From Nocardia fluminea (GTDB lineage Bacteria; Actinomycetota; Actinomycetes; Mycobacteriales; Mycobacteriaceae): a stretch of 64,000 nt of DNA. The notes under the pieces are model-generated. The model had not been told where the DNA came from and did no database searches. It saw only the letters and a program-made list of their open reading frames with translations. Within the stretch, counting starts at the first letter, position 1; each line of letters opens with the position of its first letter. The translations under genes were made by a program, and so were the position numbers. Shown piece by piece: positions 1 to 8,501 of the stretch. Location of the stretch: NCBI RefSeq assembly GCF_002846365.1, contig NZ_PJMW01000002.1, positions 4,588,001-4,652,000 of the forward strand, written 5' to 3'.

Positions 1-38
1 TCCGCCCGATCCGGCCAGACGAGGCCGCCGACCGCGCG

Positions 39-1781
39 ATGGGTTCGGGTCGATCCGCGAAATCGACCAAGCCGGACCGGCGTTCGCAGTCCGGGCCCGC
101 CCTACTCGACGACGCCACTCGCGCCCGGTACGAGATGATCGCCCGCGAGCAGTCGGGTCTGCGCGCGGCCTGGGCGACCTTCCGGATCCACACCGACGAC
201 CTGCGCCGTAACAACGCGCACGCCCGCACCGAGGCCGTGGTCAAGGACGGGTTCGACCGCACCACCGCCGAATTGACCGACCGCGGGTACTCGGGCGCGG
301 GCGGCGGCAAGATGAACGTCGTCGGCCGTCCGGTCGAGTATCGCGCCACCACCGCCCAGGTCGCGGGTCTGTGGCCGTGGTCGGTCGGTGCCGGTGCGCC
401 GCTGATCGGTACCCCCCTCGGCTCGCACCTGCACACCGGCGCCCCGGTGTGCTTCGACCCGATGAACTGGTTCATGCGCGGCAGCTTCATCACCGCGCCC
501 AGCCTGTTCGTGCTCGGCCTCAACGGTTTCGGCAAGTCCTCGCTGGTGCGCCGGATCGTGCTCGGCGGCATCGCGCAGGGCATCACCCCGCTGATCCTGG
601 CCGACGTGAAACCCGACTATCGCAAGATGGTCGAACTCGTCGGTGGTCAGGTGATCGACCTCGGCTACGGGCACGGCAAGCTGAACCCTCTGGCCGCGGG
701 CGTGCTCGGTTCGGTGGTGCCGCGCCTGGCCGACAAGCCCGCACTGCAGCGTCAGGTGCTGCAGGATCTGCGCGCCCGGCAGGTGACGCTGATCGCGGGC
801 CTGGTGGAACTGGTCCGCGGCGCCCGCGTCGCCGACTTCGAGGAAACGCTCATCGCCACGGCGCTGCGCATCCTCTACCAGCCCGGCGGCTTCACCCCCG
901 ACAAACCGCCGATCATGGAGAACCTGCTCGAGGTGATCGTCGGCGGCGGCGCCGAGATGATGCTCGACGCGGGCGCCGACAACGCCGACGAATACCAGAA
1001 CGCGATCAAGGGTCTGCGCCGTTCGCTGCGCGCGCTCACCCAGGGCCCGTTCGGCGCGATCTTCAACGGCCAGACCAGCGTTCCGATCGACACCGGGGCG
1101 GTGGCGGTGTGCATCGATGTCTCGCACATCCCCAGCGGTGACAAGAAGCTCAAGGCCGCCGTCATGCTGGCCTGCTGGGCAGACGGTTTCGCCTCGGTCG
1201 AGGCCGCGCACGTGCTGGCCGACGCCGACCTCGGCCCGCAGCGCTACTTCCAGGTGGTGATGGACGAGCTGTGGCAGGTGCTCGGGCTCGGCGACTTCAT
1301 GGTCGACCGCGTCGACGAGCTGACCCGTCTGCAGCGTGGTCTGGCCACCGCCCTGATCATGATCAGCCACACGATCAAGGATCTGCAGGCGCTCGGCTCG
1401 GACGCGGCGATCGCCAAGGCCATCGGCTTCCTGGAACGCGCGCGCGCCAAGATCTTCGGCGCGCTGCCCGCCGAGGAGATCAGCAGGCTCGACTCCACGG
1501 TGCCGTTCACCTCGGCCGAGCAGGAGATGGTCACCAGTTGGTCGGCGCCGCAAGCACTCACGGGTGAGGCGCTCAAGCCCGGCCAGCAACGACCGTCCCC
1601 GCCCGGTACCGGCAAGTTCCTGCTGAAGGTCGGCGAGGATCGCCGCCCCGGCATTCCTTTCCACATGGAGTTCACGGTGTCGGAACGAGAAAGCGGAATC
1701 CACGACACGAACCAGCGCTTCAGCGAGTTCGGCGACAACCCGAGGGGCACGCCGGACTACTCGAACGGGAGTGAGCAATGA
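39..1781 (+). CDS. VirB4/TraC-like conjugation ATPase
   Basis: Probable cytoplasmic motor ATPase of a type IV secretion (conjugation) apparatus. A Walker A motif, GLNGFGKSS, lies at residues 160-168 and a Walker B (VVMDE) ends at D409-E410, as in the VirB4/HerA-FtsK ATPase superfamily. The first 110 residues are hydrophilic and helical. The ATG at 39 is the first start in the window, but the frame stays open back to base 3, so the true start may lie outside. The stop overlaps the next gene (ATGA). The downstream VirD4-like ATPase, VirB8-like lipoprotein and wall hydrolase support a conjugation role. Family assignment rests on motifs and context, not a database match. Confidence 0.75.
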   Translation: MGSGRSAKSTKPDRRSQSGPALLDDATRARYEMIAREQSGLRAAWATFRIHTDDLRRNNAHARTEAVVKDGFDRTTAELTDRGYSGAGGGKMNVVGRPVEYRATTAQVAGLWPWSVGAGAPLIGTPLGSHLHTGAPVCFDPMNWFMRGSFITAPSLFVLGLNGFGKSSLVRRIVLGGIAQGITPLILADVKPDYRKMVELVGGQVIDLGYGHGKLNPLAAGVLGSVVPRLADKPALQRQVLQDLRARQVTLIAGLVELVRGARVADFEETLIATALRILYQPGGFTPDKPPIMENLLEVIVGGGAEMMLDAGADNADEYQNAIKGLRRSLRALTQGPFGAIFNGQTSVPIDTGAVAVCIDVSHIPSGDKKLKAAVMLACWADGFASVEAAHVLADADLGPQRYFQVVMDELWQVLGLGDFMVDRVDELTRLQRGLATALIMISHTIKDLQALGSDAAIAKAIGFLERARAKIFGALPAEEISRLDSTVPFTSAEQEMVTSWSAPQALTGEALKPGQQRPSPPGTGKFLLKVGEDRRPGIPFHMEFTVSERESGIHDTNQRFSEFGDNPRGTPDYSNGSEQ

Positions 1782-2086
1782 TGCCGCACCGGTCCTATCG
1801 CCGGGTCTCGCCGGAGGTCCGCAACGCCGCCGTCGCCCAGGTGGTGGCGCTGACCGACAAGCTGCGCAGCGAATCGGAGGCTTGCCGCATGGTGGCCGAA
1901 CAGATCGGCGTGCACGCCAATTCGGTGCGCAACTGGGTCCGCGCGACCCAGGACCCGAGCCTGGACCGCCTGGACGCCACCGCGCTACGCCGCAAAGTGG
2001 CGCTGCTGCAACAACAGCTGGCCGCGGCCGCGGAGATGAACCGCACGCTCGCCGACACGCTCAACGAGTCCCGGCGCCGCACATGA
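1778..2086 (+). CDS. small HTH/coiled-coil protein, IS3 OrfA-like
   Basis: A 102-residue protein. Its first half reads like the HTH_Tnp_1 (IS3 OrfA) domain: a basic start, SPEVRNAAVAQV, and a recognition-helix region VHANSVRNWVR. The second half is a leucine-rich coiled coil (LRRKVALLQQQLAAAAEMN). No OrfB integrase with a DDE domain follows and no terminal repeats are visible, so this is not a mobile element as it stands. The start overlaps the ATPase stop by four bases and the next ORF overlaps its stop in the same way, so it is embedded in the conjugation operon. It may be a domesticated DNA-binding subunit; its role is unknown. Confidence 0.7.
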   Translation: MMPHRSYRRVSPEVRNAAVAQVVALTDKLRSESEACRMVAEQIGVHANSVRNWVRATQDPSLDRLDATALRRKVALLQQQLAAAAEMNRTLADTLNESRRRT

Positions 2087-2151
2087 ACGCCGCCGCGGCG
2101 GACGTTGCCGAACTCGGCGCCCGGCGCGGAACGCGGGGAGGCGGCCGGTGA
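2083..2151 (+). CDS. 22-codon relay micro-ORF
   Basis: An ATG overlapping the stop of the HTH gene (ATGA) opens 22 Ala/Arg/Gly-rich codons, whose TGA overlaps the GTG start of the wall-protein gene (GTGA). It contains the GGGGAGG ribosome site for that gene. The arrangement suggests translational relay rather than a functional peptide. This is an inference from overlaps alone. Confidence 0.35.
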   Translation: MNAAAADVAELGARRGTRGGGR

Positions 2152-3803
2152 ACGTCCGCACGATCATGATGACGACGTTCGGCTCGGTCATCGGGTTGGT
2201 GGCCCTGGTGCTGGTGATCGTGCTGCCGTCATCGGACGAGACTTGCGAGACCGGCGATGTGCTGGTCGGATCGTCGGTGCCCACGCTGCCCGAACTCGGT
2301 GGTGACAACCGTGCCGCCGCGGCGAGCGCCGCCGCGCCCACGTCGAATCCGGCGGTCACCGGCACACCGGTGCTGGCCGCGGGCGTCGGTCCGCTGCGCC
2401 GCACGTTGCCACTGGCGACTGGCACTTTCACCATCTCCGATGTGTTCGGATCGCGCGGCGACGATCACAAGGGCATCGACATGGCGGCCACGGACGGGAC
2501 CACGATCTACTCGGTCTCCGACGGCAGGGTCGTCGCCGCCGGTCCCGCTTCGGGTTTCGGCAACTGGATCGTCGTCGATTCCGTGGACACCAACGGCCGC
2601 GCCTACTCCGCGGTCTACGGCCACATGTGGGACGCGGGAGTCAAGGTGCGCACCGGCCAGACGGTGACCGCGGGTCAGCCGATCGGGATGGTCGGCTCCG
2701 CCGGCCAATCCAGTGGCCCGCACCTGCATCTCGAGATCGTGCCCGGCGGCCGGTTCACCGGTGGCCGCCAGATCGACCCGATGCCGTGGCTCGACGGCGC
2801 ACCCACCCCGGATGTCGGCGGCGCACGGGCGTTCTCCAGTGATCCGAACTGTGTGCGCGGATTCGGGAGCGCCGGTGGGGCCCTGGCCGACGGGAAGGTG
2901 CCTGCCGATCTCGAGATCTGGTATCGCCGCGCGGGGACCGTATGCCCGGAGATCTCGTCGTCGCTGCTGGCCGCGCAGGCCAAGCAGGAGTCGGGATTCC
3001 GGCGCGGACTCACCTCGCCCGCGGGTGCCCAGGGCCTGGCCCAGTTCCTGCCCGGCACGGCCGCGAGTATCAACCCCGACGACGGTCAGCCCTACATCAT
3101 CGACGCCGACGGCAACGGGTCCGCCAGCGTGTGGGACGACGGTGACGCGATCATCGGCCAAGCCCGGTATATGTGCTCGATCGCCCGCAAGATCGCGGGC
3201 TGGATCGCCGCGGGGCGGGTCTCGGGCGACCTGACCGCACTCACCCTGGCCGGATACAACGCCGGTGAGGGCGCGGTGCTGACCTCGGGGGGTATGCCCA
3301 ATCAGTATGCGGCGCACTATTCCGAGACCAGGCCCTACGTCACCAACATCTTGGCGATGGAACCGCAGTACCGCGCGCCCGGCGCGCAGGGCCGGTTCAC
3401 CCCGGGGGAGGGCAGCGACGGCGAACAGATCGTCGAGGCCGCCCACGATTGGCTCGGCACACCGTACGTGTGGGGTGGCGGTGGTGCCCAGGGGCCCAGC
3501 GGTGGCGGCTTCGACGGGCCGGGACTGACCGCCGCCGCGGTGTTCGCCGCGTCCTCGGGCGAGGTCACGTTGCCGCGCACCGCCGAACAGCAATGGGAGG
3601 CAGGCCGGGAGGTACCGATCGCGAAGGCGGCGGCCGGCGATCTGGTGTTCAGCGGGTTCGGACGGCAGGGACCGACCCAGGTCGGGATCTACGCGGGCAA
3701 CGGCAGGCTGATCCAGGCGGTCCCGCCGACGAGCAACCGCGGTGGCGGGGGTGTCGCCGAGGTGGCGGTGCCCGGCGACGCACGGGCGAGGAGGGTGTTG
3801 TGA
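2148..3803 (+). CDS. M23 peptidase / lytic transglycosylase / NlpC-fold wall protein
   Basis: A 551-residue exported or membrane-anchored wall-processing protein, probably opening peptidoglycan for the secretion channel. Residues 7-27 form a signal/anchor helix. An M23 (LytM) domain follows with zinc ligands H107, D111 and H194 and conserved H159 and H192. A lytic transglycosylase domain has catalytic E281 in KQESG and a typical GAQGLAQF block. The last domain (428-551) has the NlpC/P60 fold signature GTPYVWGGGG. However, the catalytic Cys of FDCSGL is Gly (FDGPGL, G457) and the His of HVGIY is Gln511, so this domain should be inactive. Start GTG overlaps the relay ORF; the stop overlaps the next GTG. 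Confidence 0.85.
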   Translation: MNVRTIMMTTFGSVIGLVALVLVIVLPSSDETCETGDVLVGSSVPTLPELGGDNRAAAASAAAPTSNPAVTGTPVLAAGVGPLRRTLPLATGTFTISDVFGSRGDDHKGIDMAATDGTTIYSVSDGRVVAAGPASGFGNWIVVDSVDTNGRAYSAVYGHMWDAGVKVRTGQTVTAGQPIGMVGSAGQSSGPHLHLEIVPGGRFTGGRQIDPMPWLDGAPTPDVGGARAFSSDPNCVRGFGSAGGALADGKVPADLEIWYRRAGTVCPEISSSLLAAQAKQESGFRRGLTSPAGAQGLAQFLPGTAASINPDDGQPYIIDADGNGSASVWDDGDAIIGQARYMCSIARKIAGWIAAGRVSGDLTALTLAGYNAGEGAVLTSGGMPNQYAAHYSETRPYVTNILAMEPQYRAPGAQGRFTPGEGSDGEQIVEAAHDWLGTPYVWGGGGAQGPSGGGFDGPGLTAAAVFAASSGEVTLPRTAEQQWEAGREVPIAKAAAGDLVFSGFGRQGPTQVGIYAGNGRLIQAVPPTSNRGGGGVAEVAVPGDARARRVL

Positions 3804-4369
3804 GCGCGCGACCAGCGATAACCTGGTGGGAGAGAACACGAATCCGCACAACTCCGGCGGTGATGCTCGTGATGGTCCTGCTCTCGGTTCCCGCCTGTGG
3901 TGGCGATGTCGAGCCGGCGCGCCCCGAGGCCACCACCGCCACGACCCGACTGCTCGAAGCCGCGGTCGACCCGACCACTCCCGACGGGGTCGCGGTCGTC
4001 GCCCTGCGCGAGGTCTACACCTGGAACCCCGCCACCGAACAGCCGGGGTCCTCGTTACAGCGCGCGCGAGAATGGCTGGGGCCCAGCATGATACGTATGC
4101 TGGACAGTTCGATCGGCGCGACCGAGACGCCGAAACCGTCGCTGCAGTGGGCCGACTGGGCGAAGGCGAAAGCGCATGTGAAGGCATTCACCTTCGCTTC
4201 GGGGGAACCCGCGCCCGCGAGCGCGGATCCGGCTGTGGCGCAGTACAAGATCGGCATCGAACAAACGGTCGTCTACCCGAACGGACGCACCGAGGCACTA
4301 CCGCCGAGCACGGTCATCGCGACCGTGGTGCAGACGCCCCAGGGCTGGCGCCTCGACGCGTTCCGCTGA
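3800..4369 (+). CDS. VirB8/TcpC-like lipoprotein
   Basis: A 189-residue protein from GTG 3800, which overlaps the upstream stop (GTGA). A hydrophobic stretch (VMLVMVLLSVPAC) ends in a lipobox-like VPAC, so it is probably a lipoprotein or a cleaved secreted protein. The rest resembles an NTF2-like fold of the kind used by VirB8/TcpC channel proteins: a helix around EVYTWNP and WLGPSMIRMLDSS, then alternating strands. Position between wall hydrolase and coupling ATPase fits a periplasmic channel subunit. The fold assignment is weak and based on pattern and neighbours. Confidence 0.5.
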   Translation: MSARPAITWWERTRIRTTPAVMLVMVLLSVPACGGDVEPARPEATTATTRLLEAAVDPTTPDGVAVVALREVYTWNPATEQPGSSLQRAREWLGPSMIRMLDSSIGATETPKPSLQWADWAKAKAHVKAFTFASGEPAPASADPAVAQYKIGIEQTVVYPNGRTEALPPSTVIATVVQTPQGWRLDAFR

Positions 4370-4400
4370 CCATCCACCACGTCCACACAAGGAGGCACCC

Positions 4401-6227
4401 GTGGCGAAGAAGAAGGTGACGGATCCGGCCGCGGTCGGACCCGACACGACGCTGATCATGATCGTGTTCGGGTTCGCGGTGCTGATCACGCTCGCCGTCG
4501 CCCTGCACCTGGGCAACGCGCTGGCGGTTGTGCCGCAGTCGATTCCGATCAACCCGATCGCGGTGGTCGCCGACCTGGCACGGGGCAAGCTGCACTGGCC
4601 GCGCGCGTCGACGGTGATCGTACTGTTGGTGATCGCGTCGGCCATCGCGTATGTGGTGATCCGCAAGCGGCTGCAGAAACGGGCGGTCGTGGGGCGGTTG
4701 GCGGTCGACGACAAGGCCGAGCACATGGGCAGCGGTAGTGCGATCGCATCGATCACCGAGGCAGGAGTTAGGGAGAAGGCGGCCGCCCTCGGTATGAAGC
4801 TGGGCACCAACGACTCACCCGGTGTGCCGATCGGCGTCGCTGTCGCCGACGGCACCCCGCTCTACGGCTCCTACGAAGACCTGCATCTCGACATCTGGGG
4901 CCCGCGACAGGGCAAATCCACCTCACGGGTCATTCCGGCGATCCTCTCCGCGATCGGGCCCGTGCTGGCGACGTCGAACAAGCGAGACGTGGTCGACGCG
5001 ACCCGTGATGTGCAGGAAGCCAAGGGCAGTCGCACGTTCGTGTTCGATCCACAAGGCGTGGCCGGTGAACGACCGACCTGGTTCTGGGATCCGCTGAGCT
5101 GGGTCAACTATCGCACCGAGGGGTGTGAGATGCGGGCGGCTCGGCTCGCGGGACACTTCGCCGACGCCGAGACCGGCGGCAGCGCCGACGACGGCGACAA
5201 CTTCTTCGATCCCGAGGCCGAGGACCTGCTCGCCGCGTTCTTCCTCGCCGCCGCGATCGCGGGCCGACCGATCACCCAGGTGTGGGAATGGGTGACGAAT
5301 CCGCAGAACACCGAGGCGATCGAACACCTGCGCGGCGCAGAGCACCACTTCACCGCCTCCGGCCTCGCCATGCAGTACAACGCCGACGAGCGCACCAGGA
5401 GCGGCATTTTCGGCACCGCCAAGAAGATGATCCGCTGCTTGCAGTTGTCGAACGTGCACCCGTGGATCACCCCGGCCGACGGCAGCCGTCCCCAATTCGA
5501 CGAACTGGAGTTCATCGAGCGCAACGGCACGCTGTACTGCCTGTCGCTCGAGGGGCGCGGGTCGGCGGCGCCGCTGGTCAGCGCGCTCACCGAGGCCGTC
5601 GTCGATGTCGCCATGCGCAAGGCTTCGCGTTCCTCGGGCGGACGGTTGCCGATCCCGTTGCTCGCGGTGCTCGACGAGGCCGCCAACGTGGTGCGCTGGA
5701 AGGATCTGCCCAAGCAGTACAGCCACTTCGGGTCGCGCGGCATCGTGGTGATGACGGTGCTGCAGTCGTGGGCGCAGGGCGCGCGCTGCTGGGGCGAGGC
5801 CGGAATGAGCGCGCTGTGGTCCGCGGCCAATATCAAAGTGCTCGGCAGCGGGGTCGACGACATGGCCTTCCTGCGCGATCGATCCGAGGCGATCGGCGAG
5901 TACGACTCGATCTCGTCATCGATGTCGCAGTCGGGTAACAGCAAGAGCTACTCGCGTTCGCTCAGTTCGTCGGTGACCTTCACCGCGCAGGGACTGGCGA
6001 CGCTGCCGCGCGGTCGCGCCGTCGTGTTCACCTCCGGTCAGCCCGCCGTGCTGGTGCGGACCGTGCCGTGGTGGGAGTCGGAGTACGCCGACGCGGTCAA
6101 ACGGTCGATCGAGCAGAACGACCCGACTCGCAAGACCCGCATCGAAGACCTTTTCGGGTCTCCGTCGCTGGCGAAATCTGTTCCGCCGGAAGAGATCGGT
6201 GAAGTCGAGGAGGTCAAGCCGCTGTGA
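4401..6227 (+). CDS. VirD4/TraG-like type IV coupling protein
   Basis: Membrane-bound coupling ATPase expected to deliver DNA-protein substrate to the channel. Two membrane helices lie at about residues 17-40 and 70-87. A P-loop at 167-174 (GPRQGKST) is one residue shorter than the canonical form, a Walker B (LLAVLDEAANV) has D425-E426, and the C-terminal part matches the TraM-recognition region of TraG/TraD ATPases (SHFGSRGIVVMTVLQSW). A perfect AAGGAGG lies at 4389-4395 before GTG 4401, which fixes the start. The stop overlaps the DUF4913 gene. No relaxase is seen in the window. Confidence 0.8.
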   Translation: MAKKKVTDPAAVGPDTTLIMIVFGFAVLITLAVALHLGNALAVVPQSIPINPIAVVADLARGKLHWPRASTVIVLLVIASAIAYVVIRKRLQKRAVVGRLAVDDKAEHMGSGSAIASITEAGVREKAAALGMKLGTNDSPGVPIGVAVADGTPLYGSYEDLHLDIWGPRQGKSTSRVIPAILSAIGPVLATSNKRDVVDATRDVQEAKGSRTFVFDPQGVAGERPTWFWDPLSWVNYRTEGCEMRAARLAGHFADAETGGSADDGDNFFDPEAEDLLAAFFLAAAIAGRPITQVWEWVTNPQNTEAIEHLRGAEHHFTASGLAMQYNADERTRSGIFGTAKKMIRCLQLSNVHPWITPADGSRPQFDELEFIERNGTLYCLSLEGRGSAAPLVSALTEAVVDVAMRKASRSSGGRLPIPLLAVLDEAANVVRWKDLPKQYSHFGSRGIVVMTVLQSWAQGARCWGEAGMSALWSAANIKVLGSGVDDMAFLRDRSEAIGEYDSISSSMSQSGNSKSYSRSLSSSVTFTAQGLATLPRGRAVVFTSGQPAVLVRTVPWWESEYADAVKRSIEQNDPTRKTRIEDLFGSPSLAKSVPPEEIGEVEEVKPL

Positions 6228-6649
6228 GCTACGACAATGTCGCCAATGGTGAAATCACGAACGGCTATCAGGGGGTGTACGAGTTCGTCACCGAGTACCT
6301 GAGCCAGGTCTACCGACGCCAGGTCACCGACATCAGTGACACGGTGTGGTGCCCGGAATGGTGGCACCACAGCGAGGCCGTGATCCGGTTGAGCGCGCTG
6401 TGGCAGGCCTGGGAGCACCACCGCCTGCAGGGCGGGACCGGCATCAGTGTGTGGTTCCTCGATCACGCGGACCCGCACATGACCAAGCTGTTCGACCCGA
6501 AAGGACCGTTCAAGTACTGCAGTGTGCGCAACGGTCACAAGGGGATGCTCGAACCGCTGCCGCTCAAGAAGCCGGAGGGCCCGGACGCGCAGATGTTCGG
6601 CAGTCCGGATATCGACCGGCTCTGGCAGAAGGGTCGCGTACTGGACTGA
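6224..6649 (+). CDS. DUF4913 domain protein
   Basis: A 141-residue soluble protein with the hallmark of DUF4913: a Trp-rich core (VWCPEWWHH, ALWQAWEHHR), then VWFLDHADPHM and DPKGPFKYC. DUF4913 genes sit next to VirD4-like ATPases in actinobacterial conjugative elements and plasmids. The biochemical role is not established. GTG 6224 overlaps the coupling-protein stop by four bases, so it is the last gene of this operon, which ends at the hairpin at 6657. Confidence 0.8.
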   Translation: MSYDNVANGEITNGYQGVYEFVTEYLSQVYRRQVTDISDTVWCPEWWHHSEAVIRLSALWQAWEHHRLQGGTGISVWFLDHADPHMTKLFDPKGPFKYCSVRNGHKGMLEPLPLKKPEGPDAQMFGSPDIDRLWQKGRVLD

Positions 6650-6656
6650 TCGAATA

Positions 6657-6697
6657 GCTGCTCGGATCCCCCTGCCCGGCAAGGGGATCCGAGCAGC
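6657..6697. terminator. bidirectional hairpin terminator
   Basis: Perfect 15-bp inverted repeat (6657-6671 with 6683-6697, arm gctgctcggatcccc) around an 11-nt loop. It separates the converging DUF4913 gene and the minus-strand gene ending at 6710. No long U tract follows, as is common in actinobacteria. Confidence 0.85.
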
Positions 6698-6709
6698 GTC
6701 GAGTTCGGT

Positions 6710-7279
6710 TCAGCGCCCGCGTTCGATGCCGCGTTCGATGCCGCGTTCCCCACGCTGACGCGCGAGGGTCGCGCGCATCACCGTGTCCCGGGACCGGATC
6801 GCTTCCTCCGGCGAGATGCCTTGGCCCATTTCGACGAGCATCCGAACCTGGGTGAGCTCCGGCGCGACGCCGGCGCGCTGCAGATGCGCCGCGATCGCCG
6901 AGCGCCGCTCGGCGGAGTCGTAGCCGACGCTCGGTGTCGCCGCGGCGTTCGAGGCGAAGGGGGAGCCCGGCGGCTTGTTGAGGTTGATGCCGCGCGATTC
7001 GACGTTGCGCGATTCCACGCCGCGCGATTCCACCGTGCGCGAGCCCACCGACATCATCTGCACGAGTTCGATGTTGCGCGGATCCTTGGCCTTGAGATCG
7101 CGCGCCTCGCGGATCTGTAGTTCGCGCGCTTCCTTCATCTTGGCCTCGATCGCCTTCGCCCGGGACTCGGCCTCTTTCTGGCCGTGTTCCCGCGATTTGA
7201 CGGCGACCAGGATGGCCATCTGCAGCATGGTGCGCATCATGGACGCCGTTTCGCTGCCGATGTCGTCGAGTTCCGCCAT
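6710..7279 (-). CDS. repeat-bearing charged coiled-coil protein
   Basis: A 189-residue hydrophilic protein from ATG 7279 with GGGGAG upstream. An in-frame extension to 7444 has no ribosome site and was not used. Residues about 25-75 are an uninterrupted Lys/Glu/Ala helix (REHGQKEAESRAKAIEAKMK), a likely coiled coil. Then come three near-repeats of V-E-S-R (positions about 85-98), and the C-terminus repeats I-E-R-G, encoded by a 12-bp tandem repeat near 6721. No family is recognised. It converges on the conjugation operon and may or may not belong to it. Confidence 0.6.
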   Translation of the reverse strand: MAELDDIGSETASMMRTMLQMAILVAVKSREHGQKEAESRAKAIEAKMKEARELQIREARDLKAKDPRNIELVQMMSVGSRTVESRGVESRNVESRGINLNKPPGSPFASNAAATPSVGYDSAERRSAIAAHLQRAGVAPELTQVRMLVEMGQGISPEEAIRSRDTVMRATLARQRGERGIERGIERGR

Positions 7280-7460
7280 GACTGCTCCCCGATGCTGCTG
7301 TGGAAGTGGACATCTGAGCCTACCGCGCGAAGGACACGATGCGATGTCCGGCGGCGCCGACCGGGGACGGAGAAAATGCGGGCGAGCGGGTGGTGGGCCG
7401 CATGAATCGTAGGGTTGCCTAGCCTCTGATGATCTTCTTCGCACGTGGGAGCGGGAAATC

Positions 7461-7502
7461 CGGAAACGGACCGGACACGCGAGCGTGTCCGGTCCGTTTC
7501 CG
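7461..7502 (-). terminator. 20-bp perfect hairpin terminator
   Basis: Arms 7461-7480 and 7483-7502 are perfectly complementary over 20 bp (the innermost pairs must open to form a loop). It lies just downstream of the minus-strand cyclophilin gene and before the minus-strand gene at 7279, so it probably ends the cyclophilin transcript. Confidence 0.85.
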
Positions 7503-7519
7503 TGCGCGTAAAGCGGGTG

Positions 7520-8416
7520 TCAGCCCACCTTGACGGTGTTGAACGAGATCGGGATGGCAGGACCACCGTCTTCCGCGCCGCCCTTGACGCCGCCGCCCGC
7601 GACCTTGTCCAAGGTGGCCAGGCCCGCTTCGTCGATCGTGCCGAAGATGGTGTAGTTCGGCGGTAGCTGGGTGTCGCCGAAGACCAGGAAGAACTGGCTT
7701 CCGTTGGTGCCCTTGCCCTCCGGGGAGGTGCCCGCGTTGGCCATCGCGACCAGGCCGCGCTTGTAGTTCACCGGCTGCTGCAACGCCGGGTCACCGGCGG
7801 GGAACAGGTCGGTGGGGTACTCGTTGTCGAAGGTGTAGCCGGGGCCGCCCATCCCGGTGGCCGCGGGGTCACCGCACTGCAGGATGCCGAAGCCCGGCGT
7901 GGCCACGATGCGGTGGCAGCTGGTCTTGTCGAAGTAGCCCTGCTGCGCCAGGCTCACCATCGAGTTGACCGTGCAGGGCGCCTGCGCGCTGTTGAGCGAC
8001 AATCCGATCGGGCCCTGGGTGGAATCGATCGCCACCTTGACCTCGGGACCGTCGGTGGCCACCGACGTCGTGGCCGGCGCGGTGACGGGCTTCGCCGGGG
8101 GCTCCTGCCCCGCCGGGTAGGCGCAGTCGACGGTCGCGGACTTGGCCGCGGGGGGCGGCGGGCCGGGGATGTCGAGGGGAGTGTTGACGAACTGGGTCGT
8201 CGGCACCGCCGAGGACGACTCGGCGTTGGCCGACGAGTTGTCCTCGCCCCTGGTGAGGAAATACACGCCGGTCGCGGCGGCCGCGACGACTATCACACCC
8301 AGTACCGAGCCCGCGATCGTCAAGCGCTTGCGCTTCTTCTCCTGCTCGGCCCGTCGTGCCAGCTGGCGCTCCAGCTTGCGCTTGGCCGCCGCCCGTCGCT
8401 GTTCGTTACTCGGCAC
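7520..8416 (-). CDS. ppiB: membrane-anchored cyclophilin-type peptidyl-prolyl isomerase
   Basis: Peptidyl-prolyl cis-trans isomerase acting outside the membrane. A basic cytoplasmic N-terminus (about 1-30) precedes one membrane helix ([19 protein letters not shown]), a Pro/Ala-rich linker to about 120, and a cyclophilin domain with [15 protein letters not shown] and the closing FGTI. The order of a cyclophilin beside hisS matches Rv2582-Rv2580c of M. tuberculosis. The GTG at 8416 has GGAGGAA upstream. 298 residues, the usual length for the mycobacterial protein. Divergent from hisS. Confidence 0.92.
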   Translation of the reverse strand: MPSNEQRRAAAKRKLERQLARRAEQEKKRKRLTIAGSVLGVIVVAAAATGVYFLTRGEDNSSANAESSSAVPTTQFVNTPLDIPGPPPPAAKSATVDCAYPAGQEPPAKPVTAPATTSVATDGPEVKVAIDSTQGPIGLSLNSAQAPCTVNSMVSLAQQGYFDKTSCHRIVATPGFGILQCGDPAATGMGGPGYTFDNEYPTDLFPAGDPALQQPVNYKRGLVAMANAGTSPEGKGTNGSQFFLVFGDTQLPPNYTIFGTIDEAGLATLDKVAGGGVKGGAEDGGPAIPISFNTVKVG

Positions 8417-8501
8417 TACCGCGTTCCTCCCGTGTCGTCAGGTTCGTCTAGAGGGTAACCGGTTGGACGCGGGGGGCGCCCGTGGGGAAAACTGGACCAT
8501 C

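Noticed and set aside
102..1778. 558-residue minus-strand frame opposite the VirB4-like gene
   Set aside because: Composition is typical of an antisense shadow; no ribosome site or motif.
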